Positions 62,895 through 64,000 of a DNA stretch of 64,000 nucleotides are shown one piece after another. Position 1 is the stretch's first letter. Each line of letters begins with the position of its first letter. Origin of the DNA: Anomaloglossus baeobatrachus (taxonomy: Eukaryota > Chordata > Amphibia > Anura > Aromobatidae); NCBI RefSeq assembly GCF_048569485.1, contig NW_027442041.1, forward strand, positions 62,001 to 126,000, written 5' to 3'. Below the pieces are notes generated by a model. It searched no databases. It was not told the DNA's origin and saw nothing but the letters and a program-made list of their open reading frames with translations. The translations under genes and the position numbers were made by a program.

Positions 62895-64000
62895 GTGGCA
62901 CTCCGATGTCCCTGAGAAGAGACGTACATGAAGGCCTCTTGAGTCTAATGTGCCCATTTTGAGGAAGTGAGTCTTTGTAGTATTTTCCTTTGCCAGGGCA
63001 GTCCTAAATTGTGAGGTTCACCAATGCCCCTGCATACAGACGTGCATGAGGGCCTCAAAACATTAAGTGTCCATTGTCAGGAAGTGGGTGTATTATAGTA
63101 TAGCCCTTAGGCAGGGCAGCCAAAAATTGGGAGGCTCCACATTGTCCCTGGGTAGAGACGTGCATGATGGCCTTTAAACCTGAAGTGCCCATTGTAAGGA
63201 AGTGGGTCTATTTCAGTATAGCCCTTTGCCAGGGCAGCCAAAAATTGGGAGGCTCCACATTGTCCCTGGGTAGAGACGTGCATGAGGGCCTCAAAACATT
63301 AAGTGTCCATTGTCAGGAAGTGGGTGTATTATAGTATAGCCCTTAGGCAGGGCAGCCAAAAATTGGGAGGCTCCACATTGTCCCTGGGTAGAGACGTGCA
63401 TGATGGCCTTTAAACCTGAAGTGCCCATTGTAAGGAAGTGGGTCTATTTCAGTATAGCCCTTTGCCAGGGCAGCCAAAAATTGGGAGGCTCCACATTGTC
63501 CCTGGGTAGAGACGTGCATGAGGGCCTCAAAACATTAAGTGTCCATTGTCAGGAAGTGGGTGTATTATAGTATAGCCCTTAGGCAGGGCAGCCAAAAATT
63601 GGGAGGCTCCACATTGTCCCTGGGTAGAGACGTGCATGATGGCCTTTAAACCTGAAGTGCCCATTGTAAGGAAGTGGGTCTATTTCAGTATAGCCCTTTG
63701 CCAGGGCAGCCAAAAATTGGGAGGCTCCACATTGTCCCTGGGTAGAGACGTGCATGAGGGCCTCAAAACATTAAGTGTCCATTGTCAGGAAGTGGGTGTA
63801 TTATAGTATAGCCCTTAGGCAGGGCAGCCAAAAATTGGGAGGCTCCACATTGTCCCTGGGTAGAGACGTGCATGATGGCCTTTAAACCTGAAGTGCCCAT
63901 TGTAAGGAAGTGGGTCTATTTCAGTATAGCCCTTTGCCAGGGCAGCCAAAAATTGGGAGGCTCCACATTGTCCCTGGGTAGAGACGTGCATGAGGGCCTC
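62895..64000. repeat. Satellite of 118-bp monomers arranged as 236-bp dimers
   Basis: Anchor GTGCATGA (GTACATGA in the first) recurs every 118 bp: the TG falls at 62925, 63043, 63161, 63279, 63397, 63515, 63633, 63751, 63869 and 63987. Two monomer types alternate. One has GAGGGCCTCAAAAC followed by TTAGGCAG, and the other has GATGGCCTTTAAAC followed by TTTGCCAG, making a higher-order dimer. The leftmost monomers (to about 63130) are diverged, while the later dimers look identical. It continues off the right edge and holds no gene. Confidence 0.95.

Overview
The window is almost entirely one tandem array of U2 small nuclear RNA genes from a vertebrate nuclear genome. Each repeat unit is 1308 bp and holds one 187-nt U2 gene on the minus strand plus 1121 bp of spacer. 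I count 45 complete U2 genes, one cut by the left window edge (1-155), one split by an 851-bp insertion (56214-57251), and one truncated at its nucleotide 38 where the array stops (62297-62446). An amphibian, probably a frog, is suggested by the U2 sequence: stem IIa has a CCCC/GGGG form that I remember from frog U2. A second hint is the repeat starting at 62462, which opens with TAGTGATGAGCG, a terminus I remember as common in anuran genomes. Both points are recollection, not search results.

Layout. Positions 1-56213 are uninterrupted array. Every unit has a TATA-less snRNA promoter upstream of U2 (to its right on this map), with a candidate PSE at about -43 to -63 and an octamer-like/GC-box candidate DSE at about -167 to -186. 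Every unit also has a clear 3' box 14 nt past the gene. Units are nearly identical: I noticed 18 single or double substitutions and 3 one-base indels in about 60 kb, so the array is being homogenised or is very young. Five U2 bodies carry a substitution. Positions 56214-57251 are a U2 gene split by a retroposed element. Positions 57252-62296 return to normal array, and 62297-62446 is the last, truncated U2. From 62447 come a 15-bp retroelement tail, a frog-type interspersed repeat (about 62462-62890), and a 118-bp-monomer/236-bp-dimer satellite that runs off the right edge.

The most interesting object is the insertion at 56364-57204. Read in the U2 sense, it begins with a perfect copy of U2 nt 1-37 and ends in TTCATTAAATCAAAA. 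It is flanked by a 10-13 bp target duplication and sits exactly between U2 nt 37 and 38, inside the branch-point recognition sequence GUAGUA. The array-ending copy has the same junction nucleotide and the same 15-bp tail, so two independent loci show the same site. The simplest reading is a non-autonomous, U2-headed SINE-like element moved by a U2-targeting non-LTR retrotransposon. Because its head is a piece of its target, and the target's external promoter lies just upstream, the host U2 promoter may both transcribe the element and supply it with new heads.

No protein-coding gene is credible in this window. The repeated 60-139 aa open frames are by-products of the array.
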